Source of the DNA: Candidatus Heimdallarchaeota archaeon LC_3
GTDB lineage: Archaea > Asgardarchaeota > Heimdallarchaeia > Hodarchaeales > LC-3
Reading direction: 5' to 3'
DNA length: 15,293 nt
Assembly: GCA_001940645.1 (NCBI GenBank)
Contig: MDVS01000095.1
Coordinates: forward strand, 1-15,293
The notes below the pieces were generated by a model that searched no databases, had not been told where the DNA came from, and saw only the letters and a list, made by a program, of their open reading frames with translations. Each line of letters opens with the position of its first letter. Within the stretch, counting starts at the first letter, position 1. Position numbers and translations under genes: made by a program. This document shows positions 6,795 to 14,243 of this stretch, in pieces.

Positions 6795-7412
6795 TCAATC
6801 CTTATCATCGTCTTTTAGAAATGGACCATATCCGTATAAATACTTTTCAAACGAGTCGAATTTTTCTTTATTAAGGAAAAGAGATCTATTCGTTTTGTAA
6901 GCAATGAAACATTTACGTGTAAATGTATTAATAGTCAATTCGTCAAATTTTGATTCACCAATGAAATTTACATCAAAAACTTCTATACCATCAGGTTTAG
7001 GCTCTCCTGAAATATATTCGGATGCGAAAATTATACCCATTCCACTGTGTTTATAAGGATCATCATCGAAAATTGATTCCCCAGCCCAATCAGTAACCGC
7101 TAATATGCCTTTTGGTAAAATTTTAATGTTTGTCTCTTCAAAAATTTCTCTTACTAACCCGATTTTGAGAGGTTCTCCTTTTTCTAAAAGTCCTCCTGGT
7201 AATCCCCAACCCTTTTCCCTACCTCTGAACTGATAAGTCAATAAAATCTTGTCATCTTTAACAATAACAGCTAAAACTGCAACCCTATGTACATAATATC
7301 TCTGATAAAACTCATCAAAACCAAAAGGTGTATAGGGTTTCTCATTATTCAAAATTTTCACAAGCAAGAATGTAAATTTTAAATATTTTTTCTTTAAAAT
7401 TGTATTTTTCAC
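6795..7412 (-). CDS. Nudix hydrolase
   Basis: Nudix hydrolase that cleaves a nucleoside diphosphate linked to another moiety; substrate unknown. The Nudix box spans G74-I96: G74-x5-E80-x7-R88-E89-I-F-E92-E93-T-N-I, so the metal-binding glutamates are present. The only departure is N95 where the consensus has Gly. The central strand WGLPGG precedes it, as in the family. After the box, the segment DWAGESIFDDDPYKHSGMG may shape substrate choice. The reported start is GTG at 7412. A second in-frame GTG at 7361 (codon 18) is possible and would remove a Lys-rich hydrophobic stretch that is not part of the fold. The gene converges exactly on the sulfurtransferase and has its own upstream region. Confidence 0.88.
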   Translation of the reverse strand: MKNTILKKKYLKFTFLLVKILNNEKPYTPFGFDEFYQRYYVHRVAVLAVIVKDDKILLTYQFRGREKGWGLPGGLLEKGEPLKIGLVREIFEETNIKILPKGILAVTDWAGESIFDDDPYKHSGMGIIFASEYISGEPKPDGIEVFDVNFIGESKFDELTINTFTRKCFIAYKTNRSLFLNKEKFDSFEKYLYGYGPFLKDDDKD

Positions 7413-7575
7413 TCAAAATTACATTTTAAGATAAACTTTATTTGAATATATTCATTGATTACTTTTTTGGATTAATCTTTCAATAATTTTTTTTTTGTTG
7501 GCAGAAAGATTTATTATCTAGTAGTTTAGGTGATTTATTGTAATATTATATTATTTGTTTTTACGGTGATAATAA
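7413..7575. other. AT-rich intergenic region with candidate promoter
   Basis: Divergent space between the Nudix gene and the 47-residue ORF. It contains a run of ten T at 7487-7496 and, at 7502-7517, a purine-rich stretch (GCAGAAAGA) leading into TTTATTAT, which resembles BRE plus TATA box. A start about 25 bases later (near 7538) would give a leader of roughly 35-40 bases carrying the Shine-Dalgarno site at 7565. No RNA gene was recognised. Confidence 0.35.
7565..7570 (+). promoter_or_regulatory. Shine-Dalgarno GGTGAT for the small ORF
   Basis: GGTGAT is a six-base match to the archaeal anti-Shine-Dalgarno sequence, five bases before the ATG at 7576. It is the clearest ribosome binding site in the window and is the main reason to accept the short ORF as a gene. 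Confidence 0.6.
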
Positions 7576-7719
7576 ATGACAGATGAAGAACCAAAAAAGA
7601 TTGACTCTGATTTAAAAAAAGAATTACTCAAAAAGACAAGTGAAGATGGATTTCACACAATTGAGGACGCAAAGAAGAAACTAGAGGGAAAAATTCCAAC
7701 CAAACCGAAAGAAGACTAA
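7576..7719 (+). CDS. Small charged protein, 47 residues, function unknown
   Basis: A 47-residue ORF starting MTDEEPKKID and ending PTKPKED, rich in Lys, Glu and Asp, with no Cys, no Trp and no membrane segment. A central Ser-Glu-Asp-Gly-Phe-His turn sits between two Lys-rich helices (about 12-20 and 29-38). It is supported by GGTGAT five bases ahead of the ATG, by a candidate TATA box 60-65 bases upstream, and by a series of T-runs after its stop, so it looks like a complete single-gene unit. I do not recognise the family. The acidic/basic composition could suit a nucleic-acid- or protein-binding accessory factor, but that is speculation. Confidence 0.6.
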   Translation: MTDEEPKKIDSDLKKELLKKTSEDGFHTIEDAKKKLEGKIPTKPKED

Positions 7720-7736
7720 TTTTAATCCTAATAACC

Positions 7737-7784
7737 TTTTTATTCACTTTTTTTCAAATTAGTTCGTTTTTCAAAATATTTTTT
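7737..7784 (+). terminator. Clustered T-runs after the small ORF
   Basis: Runs of five (7737-7741), seven (7748-7754), five (7767-7771) and six T (7779-7784) follow the stop at 7719. Such repeated U-tracts are the usual archaeal terminator and need no hairpin. They separate the small ORF from the P-loop kinase gene at 7915. Confidence 0.5.
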
Positions 7785-7914
7785 CTCAGCAACCTTTGTT
7801 TACTATATTCATTAAAGACAGAACTCACCTGTGAAAATATTTATTGTTCTTAAGTAATTGTCAAAAATATTTTCTAATTATTAATTACATAATTTTGCAT
7901 AATCGGGATTTACG

Positions 7915-8529
7915 ATGGAAAAAATTGTTGTTCTTGTTGGATTACCTGCTTCAGGAAAAAGTACAGTTGCAGAAGCTCTGGGGAAAAAAATGGATATTCC
8001 GGTAGTTGAAACTTCACCGTTTGTCTTTGAAAGTGTTGAAGAAAGGGGGTTACCCGTTACACCAGAAAACATAAAAATGGTCACTACGGAATTAAAATCA
8101 CGAAGCGACTATTATTATACTCAAAAAGCTTTTGAATTCTGCCAAAAAGAATATGTGGACAAAAAAGTGGTATTTTTTGCTGGTATGCGAGCAATTTCTG
8201 AAATAAAATTTCTTAAAGAACAATTGGGACGTGAAAATGTAATTGTTATTGGTTTTCACGCTTCTCAAACAACTAGGTTTAAAAGAATGTCTAATCCTGA
8301 CCGTGCTGGTGGATCTGGTGATAAAGCAGTTGAAGATAAGAAATTACTTAATTTTGATTATTTTCTGGCTAGGGAGGAAAAAGAGTTAGGATTTGGAGCT
8401 GGTAGTATCTTTGCAATGAGCGACTATGTCATTAAGAATGATGATCTTCGCTACCCTTATAATACAATGAAACGTAACCTAATTGATTTTGAAAATATAC
8501 TTAGATTATTTTTAGATAATGATCAATAA
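7915..8529 (+). CDS. UPF0200-family P-loop kinase-like protein
   Basis: A 204-residue P-loop NTPase of the archaeal UPF0200 family, related to nucleotide and dephospho-CoA kinases. Its substrate is not established. The Walker A motif GLPASGKST (9-17) is complete. ERGLPVTPEN matches the family's substrate-side segment and VVFFAGMRAISEI the Walker-B-like strand. HASQTTRFKRM and the basic loop after it (SNPDRAGGSGDKA) correspond to the lid, and LAREEKELGFGAGSIFAMSDYVIKND is the family's C-terminal signature. It is expected to be soluble and cytosolic. The ATG at 7915 begins directly at the first strand, with no strong Shine-Dalgarno site. It stands alone, converging on the TFB gene across 98 bases. 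Confidence 0.88.
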   Translation: MEKIVVLVGLPASGKSTVAEALGKKMDIPVVETSPFVFESVEERGLPVTPENIKMVTTELKSRSDYYYTQKAFEFCQKEYVDKKVVFFAGMRAISEIKFLKEQLGRENVIVIGFHASQTTRFKRMSNPDRAGGSGDKAVEDKKLLNFDYFLAREEKELGFGAGSIFAMSDYVIKNDDLRYPYNTMKRNLIDFENILRLFLDNDQ

Positions 8530-8627
8530 GGAAATTTATTCAAATGAAATCAACGTTGAAATTTTCTTATTTATTTTAAGATCAACATTACTGGAGATAT
8601 TAAATCAAGTACAAACATGAAAATTTT

Positions 8628-9662
8628 TCAAATATCAGCTTTGAAATGAGCAGGACCCCTTTTTATTTTCTTTTGAATTTCAGACAGATCTAATATTTCA
8701 ATCAATTCTTTGAATCGATTTCTGATAGTGACTGGGGTTGTCTTTGATGCTTCGCTAAATTCCAATTGTGTTCTTCTTTCATTTAATTGTATCCCTGCTA
8801 TATATAGACTAGCTGCTGCAATTGACATTGGATTTTTTCCCATAAGTATTCCTTGATTCTTTGCTTTTTCAACAATTTCAACGGCATATGCTCTTGTATC
8901 CATACTTAGTTGTAATTTTTCTCCTAAGCGATAAATATACAATGAATATTTGGAATATTGGGGTTTTAATTTCATAAACCTAATCATTGTCCTTACACAT
9001 CTTGCTAAATCTTTTATTGAAAGATTGGGTGTTGCTACCACAATATCTTTTAGTGTTTGAGGTATTGCTGTTTCTCGACAAGCAATATAAACTGATGCGG
9101 CCATCATACTATCGATGGATCGACCTCTAATTAAATCTAGTCGTAGAGCTTTTCTATAAATGCTACTTGCTGTTTTACTCGCATTATTTGGAAGTTCCAA
9201 CTGGCTGGTAATACGTGATAATTCTCTTAATGCTATACGAAGATTTCTAATTTCTCCTTGTCGTGATCGATTGTCTAATTTTGATAACCGATAAAAATCA
9301 AATCTTTTTGTCGTAGACAATCGATTTCCTTTAGCATCAGTTGTTAATAAGTTAATTGCACTAAAAGTACTTCTTAATTTAATATCGTCAGATAATACAT
9401 CTAATGGCTCTCCAGTTCTCGATCTATTATTATGTTCATCACTGGAATAGGCTCTCCATTCTTGGCCATGATCAATCATTTTAGATTCTGTTACTAATCC
9501 ACAATTTGAACAAATTATTTCTCCTCTTGAATTATCAAATATTAATTCCCCCGTACATTCTGCACAAAAGTCGGAATCTAACGTATCATCAGGTAAGATT
9601 ATAGAATTAATGTCATTAACTTCTTCAAATGTTTTCATCAAAGTAACTCCAGTCTTCATCAT
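8628..9662 (-). CDS. tfb: Transcription initiation factor B (TFB)
   Basis: Archaeal homologue of TFIIB that bridges TBP-bound promoter DNA and RNA polymerase. A complete N-terminal zinc ribbon (C33-x2-C36 and C51-x2-C54) is followed by the B-finger/linker (EWRAYSSDEHNNRSRTGEP). Two cyclin-like repeats follow, at about 126-215 (ending in the IACRE-type helix and TIRFM) and 220-320 (PMSIAAASLYIAG, TPVTIRNRFKEL). Length about 344 is slightly above average because of an extra N-terminal tail. The start is uncertain. GTG 9674 is possible but GTGA there looks more like a Shine-Dalgarno site for ATG 9662. ATG 9638 has GGAG eight bases before it and gives a 332-residue protein starting just before TFEEVND. 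Whether this is the sole TFB or one of several cannot be told from this window. Confidence 0.95.
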   Translation of the reverse strand: MMKTGVTLMKTFEEVNDINSIILPDDTLDSDFCAECTGELIFDNSRGEIICSNCGLVTESKMIDHGQEWRAYSSDEHNNRSRTGEPLDVLSDDIKLRSTFSAINLLTTDAKGNRLSTTKRFDFYRLSKLDNRSRQGEIRNLRIALRELSRITSQLELPNNASKTASSIYRKALRLDLIRGRSIDSMMAASVYIACRETAIPQTLKDIVVATPNLSIKDLARCVRTMIRFMKLKPQYSKYSLYIYRLGEKLQLSMDTRAYAVEIVEKAKNQGILMGKNPMSIAAASLYIAGIQLNERRTQLEFSEASKTTPVTIRNRFKELIEILDLSEIQKKIKRGPAHFKADI

Positions 9663-9881
9663 TTTACAGGTCACTTTCTTTTAATAACTTTTCTGGAACA
9701 ATCTTTTGTAAAAATAGAATCGGGCATCTCTACCAATTAATATTTGTAAATAGTTCAAATTTAAACAATCTGGAGTATTTATTCGTGAAAACGTGACAAA
9801 ATATGAAATGAATTACATAACTAAATTAGTAACATATTTTAATAATAAATTCGATATGAATTATTTCTTTTTTTCAGATTA

Positions 9882-9896
9882 TTGTATTTAATACAA
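9882..9896. promoter_or_regulatory. 15-base palindrome between the membrane protein and TFB genes
   Basis: TTGTATT and AATACAA are exact reverse complements around one central base. The element is 24 bases beyond the stop of the membrane protein gene and about 220 bases upstream of TFB. In the direction of both genes it is not followed by a T-run, so it does not look like a terminator. An operator is possible, but chance is also plausible in AT-rich DNA. Confidence 0.2.
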
Positions 9897-9919
9897 ATAA
9901 ATTTGCGATTTAAGAAAAT

Positions 9920-10573
9920 TCATTCAATAAATTTAGTCTTTTTTATTCTTAAAACAATTAATAGAATTCCGATTATCATGAAAAAGTAATCGTATCTGTA
10001 AGAAAGACTGCTTGATTCAGATTCAAAGGAATAATTAGTTGAAAAATATACTGAGCCACTTGGAACTTCCACTTCCATTTTTTTTGCTGTTTCATTGAAT
10101 ATAACCGTTTTTGTGACTATTTTTCTTAAATTTTCTTCATTAGTTACGAGTAATTGAAAATTTACATACAAATTGATCAAAATATTTTCTCTTTCAAGGG
10201 TTTCAAGATTATATTCCGAAGAAAATTTGATAAAGAATTTTTCTAATGGCTGTAAACCGATAGCTGAGGGATGATTTATTGATATCAAGGAAATATTTTT
10301 GTTCATGATATTTTTCAAGGTTAAATTTCCATCCACTGATGCAATAAAGATATAATGTTTTAACGATTTTAGAGAAAAAGAGAAATTTGAATAATAATGA
10401 GTCGCATTATATATTTTATTATATTCTTGAGAATTCAGTTCAATTTCCACAATGATTGCTTGTGTTGATGCATTTCCATTCATTGAGGAATAAATAATGA
10501 TTGAATTTAAAATTATAATTGAAATAACTATAGAATTCTTTAGTAAATTACGTTTAATCACTGTATGAACCAT
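9920..10573 (-). CDS. Putative N-glycosylated surface protein with two membrane anchors
   Basis: A 217-residue protein with no recognised family. A basic N-terminus (KRNLLK) precedes a hydrophobic segment at 13-30, which is a signal peptide or anchor. The C-terminus has a second hydrophobic segment at about 196-209 followed by RIKKTK, a stop-transfer pattern that would leave the middle outside. That middle part (about 31-195) is rich in beta-type sequence and holds seven N-x-S/T sequons (N34, N56, N63, N83, N93, N160, N180), fitting an archaeal N-glycosylated ectodomain. A TATA-like TTATAAAA about 28 bases before the ATG suggests a leaderless transcript. It is divergent from the ABC export cluster, so a partner or regulated substrate relation is possible but unproven. 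Confidence 0.65.
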   Translation of the reverse strand: MVHTVIKRNLLKNSIVISIIILNSIIIYSSMNGNASTQAIIVEIELNSQEYNKIYNATHYYSNFSFSLKSLKHYIFIASVDGNLTLKNIMNKNISLISINHPSAIGLQPLEKFFIKFSSEYNLETLERENILINLYVNFQLLVTNEENLRKIVTKTVIFNETAKKMEVEVPSGSVYFSTNYSFESESSSLSYRYDYFFMIIGILLIVLRIKKTKFIE

Positions 10574-10595
10574 TTTTTATGCATCAAAATAAACG

Positions 10596-10606
10596 TTTTT
10601 TATAAG
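10596..10606 (-). promoter_or_regulatory. TATA-like element for the surface protein gene
   Basis: On the minus strand CTTATAAAAA lies with its centre about 28 bases before the ATG at 10573, the distance expected for a leaderless archaeal transcript. The 10574-10674 gap must also hold the promoter of the oppositely oriented ABC cluster. No convincing separate box for it could be picked out from the surrounding A/T runs. Confidence 0.35.
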
Positions 10607-10692
10607 AGAATAAATTTTTTGTTCATAAAAATAAATTGTAAATTTAATTAAAGAAAAAACAATTTAAAATTGACTTGAAAAGGGGCAGTAAT

Positions 10693-11649
10693 TTGGCAGA
10701 AAACATAATTGAGGCTTATAATCTCTTCAAATATTATAATAGATTTCCCGCATTGGATGGTGTCTCATGTAAAATTCCTCCAGGTGTTTCGGGACTTGTA
10801 GGTAATAATGGGGCTGGAAAAACCACTTTTTTAAGAATATTACTCGGTTTAACATTACACTCTGATGGGGATGCATCTATCCTCGGAGTTTCAATTAATA
10901 AGAATCTTGATGAAGTAAGACAAAAAATTGGGTACATGTCCGAAATGGATTCATTTATTCCTGATGTTACAGGTAAGAAATTCATTGCTCATTTAGGTCA
11001 GATGTCTGGATTAAGTAGAAATACAGCATTAAAACGAGCTCACGATGTTTTGTCATTTGTAAGACTCTCTGAAGAAAGACATAGGAAAATAAAAACTTAT
11101 AGCAAAGGTATGAAACAAAAAATGAAGCTTGCCTCTTCTTTGATTCATTCTCCCAAATTATTATTATTAGATGAGCCAACAGATGGATTGGATCCAGAAG
11201 GAAGAGCTCAAATGCTTTCTGTAATAAAAAAAATTTACAAAGAATATGGAATAAATGTCTTAATTAGTTCACATATTCTTCCCGATATCGAACGTGTTGC
11301 TAAATATTTGACTGTCATGCATATGGGGAAAATTTTGTTATTTGATTCATTAGAAACTCTTCTAAATAAATATCAAAATACAACAGTTCTTTCTTTAGAT
11401 AAAATCAGTAAAAATCTGGAATTTTTAGGATTTCTAAACGATCAAGGGATTGAAGGAAGAATAAATCATTATGCGCAAATAGAAATTAGTTCTGATTCAG
11501 AGGAGGTCTATGATTTAATTTTTAAAATCAGTAAACAATTAAATGTTAAATTGGAATCAATGAACAAGCATAAATTAGATCTTAATGAAGTTTTTATGGA
11601 TCTTTTCACGGATGAAGAATCACAAAAAGGTCATGTCGCAAGTCGATAA
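10693..11649 (+). CDS. ABC exporter ATP-binding protein 1
   Basis: ATPase subunit of an ABC-2-type (NatA/DrrA-like) exporter, cytosolic face. Motifs with numbering from the TTG at 10693: Walker A GNNGAGKTT (37-45), signature YSKGMKQK in place of LSGGQ, Walker B LLLLDEP with D-loop GLDPEGR, and H-loop SSHIL. A C-terminal extension of about 100 residues is typical of this subfamily. No ATG is available. TTG 10675 and TTG 10693 are both in frame; the second gives AENIIEAYNLFKYY directly at the first strand and has the purine run AAAAGGGG upstream, so I prefer it. A permease follows 20 bases after the stop. It probably pairs with the second ATPase of the cluster. Transported substrate unknown. 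Confidence 0.9.
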   Translation: MAENIIEAYNLFKYYNRFPALDGVSCKIPPGVSGLVGNNGAGKTTFLRILLGLTLHSDGDASILGVSINKNLDEVRQKIGYMSEMDSFIPDVTGKKFIAHLGQMSGLSRNTALKRAHDVLSFVRLSEERHRKIKTYSKGMKQKMKLASSLIHSPKLLLLDEPTDGLDPEGRAQMLSVIKKIYKEYGINVLISSHILPDIERVAKYLTVMHMGKILLFDSLETLLNKYQNTTVLSLDKISKNLEFLGFLNDQGIEGRINHYAQIEISSDSEEVYDLIFKISKQLNVKLESMNKHKLDLNEVFMDLFTDEESQKGHVASR

Positions 11650-11669
11650 TAAAGTTAGAGGAAAAAAAG

Positions 11670-12593
11670 TTGTCAGTAATTAAAAAATTTGGTTATCAAA
11701 ATTATACGGGGAATTATTATCCAAGGAAATATCGGATTTGGCAGTTATGTTGGTTCAATTTAAGGGAAAGAATTTGGAACCAAAAAAGTGTAATTATTCC
11801 ATTAGTAATACTATTATTTTTGGCTTTTATTATATTAATTCCAATAACTTTTATCGTCCCAACTTTGGTAAATAGTCCTTTTCTTGGATCAAATCCAATT
11901 CAAGAAGAATTAATTGATATATTTAATGATTTTTTTACACTAATAATTTATGTTATTTTAACTAATCCATTAATTTTTATTTTATTTGGTTTCATTGGTG
12001 GAAGAATAATATCAGAAGATATTGAGTATAAATCATTAGAACAATATTTTACAAGGATGAGAAGAACAGATTATCTTATTGGTAAATTTCTATCAATTTT
12101 TATCTCATATTTTTTCACTTTGTTCCTAATTTCTTTTGTATTTTATTATTTCATGTCTTCAGCATTTGCTTTTTCAATTTTTGACGAAAAAATATTCAGT
12201 ACTTTTATCAAAGTGACGATTTTCATATTTATTATTTCTCTAACCTTATCCTTATTTATGTTAGCACTATCAGGGGCAACAGACAAAAAGAATTACGCTG
12301 CATTGATGTTTATTATTATTTTACTAATTTTAGGGGATATTTTTGAAGTATTTGCCATTTTATTAGATAACAACTTTTTTTACATATTTAATCCCCAAGA
12401 TGTAATGGCAGCTATTTTATTTGATATTGTTCCTTTGAAATCTGATTTTAGTGGGCTAGGAGGTTTCATATCTGGAGTACCAAGTGGAAGATTAGCCGTT
12501 AATTCATTTTTCGAAGCTATGGGTGCTGTTACATTACTTTCCTTTAGTTCTATGTTATTTGTTTATTATAAAATTAAAAGAATCTGGAGTTAA
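11670..12593 (+). CDS. ABC-2-type permease 1
   Basis: Membrane subunit of the exporter, 307 residues with about six hydrophobic segments (near 41-64, 87-111, 137-161, 178-200, 210-232 and 282-300). Between segments two and three lies SEDIEYKSLEQYFTRMRRTDYLIGKF, the cytosolic coupling region typical of ABC-2 permeases (E...ysLe...tR..r..yl.GK). The start is a TTG at 11670 with AGAGGA about ten bases upstream. The gene is 20 bases behind ATPase 1 and six bases ahead of ATPase 2, so the cluster is a single transcription unit. Its last 13 codons plus stop reappear reversed at the right edge (15252-15293). Confidence 0.88.
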   Translation: MSVIKKFGYQNYTGNYYPRKYRIWQLCWFNLRERIWNQKSVIIPLVILLFLAFIILIPITFIVPTLVNSPFLGSNPIQEELIDIFNDFFTLIIYVILTNPLIFILFGFIGGRIISEDIEYKSLEQYFTRMRRTDYLIGKFLSIFISYFFTLFLISFVFYYFMSSAFAFSIFDEKIFSTFIKVTIFIFIISLTLSLFMLALSGATDKKNYAALMFIIILLILGDIFEVFAILLDNNFFYIFNPQDVMAAILFDIVPLKSDFSGLGGFISGVPSGRLAVNSFFEAMGAVTLLSFSSMLFVYYKIKRIWS

Positions 12594-13790
12594 AATTTTT
12601 TGAAGATAGTAGAAATTGACAATGTTACTAAAATTTATGATGGTATAATAGTTGCTGCCTCAGATTGTAATTTTTCGTTATCTCAAGGAATAACCGGATT
12701 TCTTGGACCAAACGGATCAGGAAAATCCACTATCATTAATACCATAGTGGGGGAATTAAAGCCTACTCTGGGTGAAATAAGGGTTTTCAATCAAAATCCT
12801 TGGAATAATCCAGAATTAAATAGAAAAATTGGTTATATTTCAGAAATTAATTCCCATTTTGATTTTCTAACACCAATAAAATTTATTGTTGCCATAGCAA
12901 AAATAGGCGGATTTTCAAGACAAAAAGCCATTGATCGGGCTGAATATGTCTTAGATTTAGTTGGAATGGAGCATTTTCATCATCGCAAACTAACTCAGTT
13001 ATCTAAAGGGATGAAACAACGGATAAAGATAGCTAATGCATTTTTATTTAATCCAGAGTTTATAGTTGCAGATGAACCATTATCTGGTCTTGATCCAATG
13101 GGAAGGAATCTTGTTTTTAATATCTTTCAAGATTTTGCAAGTAATGGAGGGAGTGTTTTTTTATCATCTCATATTCTATTTGAAGTTGAAAGAATTACAA
13201 AAGATTTAATCCTGATTTACAATGGACAAATTGTAGCTCAAGGAAAAACGAGGGAAATTAGAGAAAAACTTAGTGAATATCCATACCACTTTGAAATCAC
13301 ATCTAATAATCCACTTGATTTAGCAAAATTATTATTGGAAGAATTTGCTATTATAAAAAGCGTTGAAATTAAATCTGGAACTAATAATGATTCAAAACCA
13401 TTAGAAATAGATAAAACTAAAGAATCTAATCATGAATATAAAAAAATTGATTCAATATTAGTTACCACGATTAAACCATCAATTTTATTTGATTTACTTG
13501 CAAAAATTAATTTAGAAACTGGTATTAAAATATATAGCATGGTGAATTTGGAAGAACAAGCAGAAACCGAGTCTATATTCAATTATATTATTAATTCTTA
13601 ATAGTGGTAACATATCATGTCATATTTAAGAGGATTTTCAATATATTCTTTAGGATTGTCTAAATATTTTTATTCACGAAGAAGGAACACTATAATTTTG
13701 CTTATTTTGGCAATTCCTGTGTTTTTATCTCTATTAGTTCTAATGACTGGGAGAGGATTCATTTCAAATTTTTCTTTTATTAGACAAGTT
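12552..13790 (+). repeat. Left arm of 1,239-base inverted repeat
   Basis: Reverse complement of 14055-15293, with paired positions summing to 27845. I checked both ends, an internal stretch near 13381-13440, and the full translations of the genes inside, and found no difference. The arm covers the end of permease 1, all of ATPase 2 and the first 58 codons of permease 2. It is contiguous with the unique ABC cluster to the left. Confidence 0.93.
12600..13601 (+). CDS. ABC exporter ATP-binding protein 2
   Basis: Second ATPase of the export cluster, 333 residues. Walker A GPNGSGKST, signature LSKGMKQR, Walker B FIVADEP with GLDPMGR, H-loop SSHIL, then a C-terminal regulatory extension that includes a hydrophilic Ser/Asn/Lys-rich linker (about 260-280). 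It starts with TTG at 12600. GGAGT near the end of the permease 1 gene, 10-14 bases before the start, may serve as ribosome binding site. It is similar to but clearly distinct from ATPase 1, so a heterodimeric transporter is likely. The complete gene lies in the left arm of the large inverted repeat, and an apparently identical copy occurs at 14244-15245 on the other strand. This left copy is continuous with unique sequence and is the one to trust. Confidence 0.9.
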   Translation: MKIVEIDNVTKIYDGIIVAASDCNFSLSQGITGFLGPNGSGKSTIINTIVGELKPTLGEIRVFNQNPWNNPELNRKIGYISEINSHFDFLTPIKFIVAIAKIGGFSRQKAIDRAEYVLDLVGMEHFHHRKLTQLSKGMKQRIKIANAFLFNPEFIVADEPLSGLDPMGRNLVFNIFQDFASNGGSVFLSSHILFEVERITKDLILIYNGQIVAQGKTREIREKLSEYPYHFEITSNNPLDLAKLLLEEFAIIKSVEIKSGTNNDSKPLEIDKTKESNHEYKKIDSILVTTIKPSILFDLLAKINLETGIKIYSMVNLEEQAETESIFNYIINS

Positions 13791-14081
13791 GTAATTTTTG
13801 GATTTGGTTTTTATAATGTTTATGCTGTTATGATCATTTTATTTTTTGCTACACATATTACAAGAGATGAAATTAATGATAAAACCTTATCGTATTTTTT
13901 ACATTCACCAATTTCACGTGAAGAAGTATTTCTATGGAAATTTTTGAGTTTTATATCTTATTCAATTTTGATATACGTATTCATGGAAATTTTATTTTTT
14001 ATTACTTTTTCTTTACCAAATTTAACACTTCTTTCTTCTAATCCCGAAAATTATAACTTGTCTAATAAAAGAAAAATTTGA
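13617..14081 (+). pseudogene. ABC-2-type permease 2, 3' end lost at the fold-back junction
   Basis: The start of a second ABC-2 permease: ATG at 13617, GGTAA in the short spacer upstream, a hydrophobic segment at about 25-43, another near 58-82, and the coupling motif RDEINDKTLSYFLHSPISREEVFLWKFL. A third segment follows (about 105-140). Homologues normally have about 280-310 residues. Here the reading frame runs into the reversed copy at 14055 and stops after seven foreign codons (LSNKRKI), giving 154 residues. The genuine sequence therefore ends near 14054. In the cell the gene is probably complete and serves as partner of ATPase 2; the truncation most likely reflects a fold-back artefact. 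Confidence 0.75.
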
Positions 14082-14228
14082 AATGAATCCTCTCCCAGTC
14101 ATTAGAACTAATAGAGATAAAAACACAGGAATTGCCAAAATAAGCAAAATTATAGTGTTCCTTCTTCGTGAATAAAAATATTTAGACAATCCTAAAGAAT
14201 ATATTGAAAATCCTCTTAAATATGACAT
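14022..14228 (-). pseudogene. Mirror copy of the start of permease 2
   Basis: The first 58 codons are identical to those of the permease at 13617. Past 14055 the frame continues into the other side of the loop (adding IIFGIRRKKC) and stops, giving 68 residues. It has only the N-terminal membrane segment and lacks the coupling region. It is a by-product of the inverted repeat and should not be annotated as a separate functional gene. Confidence 0.7.
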
Positions 14229-14243
14229 GATATGTTACCACTA

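Noticed and set aside
7487..7496. Run of ten T
   Set aside because: No plus-strand gene ends just upstream, so it is not a convincing terminator; homopolymers are frequent in this genome.
7881..8084. Minus-strand frame of 67 codons
   Set aside because: Antisense to the P-loop of the UPF0200 gene; no independent support.
10734..11179. Two minus-strand frames of 83 and 65 codons
   Set aside because: Both are shadows of ABC ATPase 1, whose motifs are intact in the plus frame.
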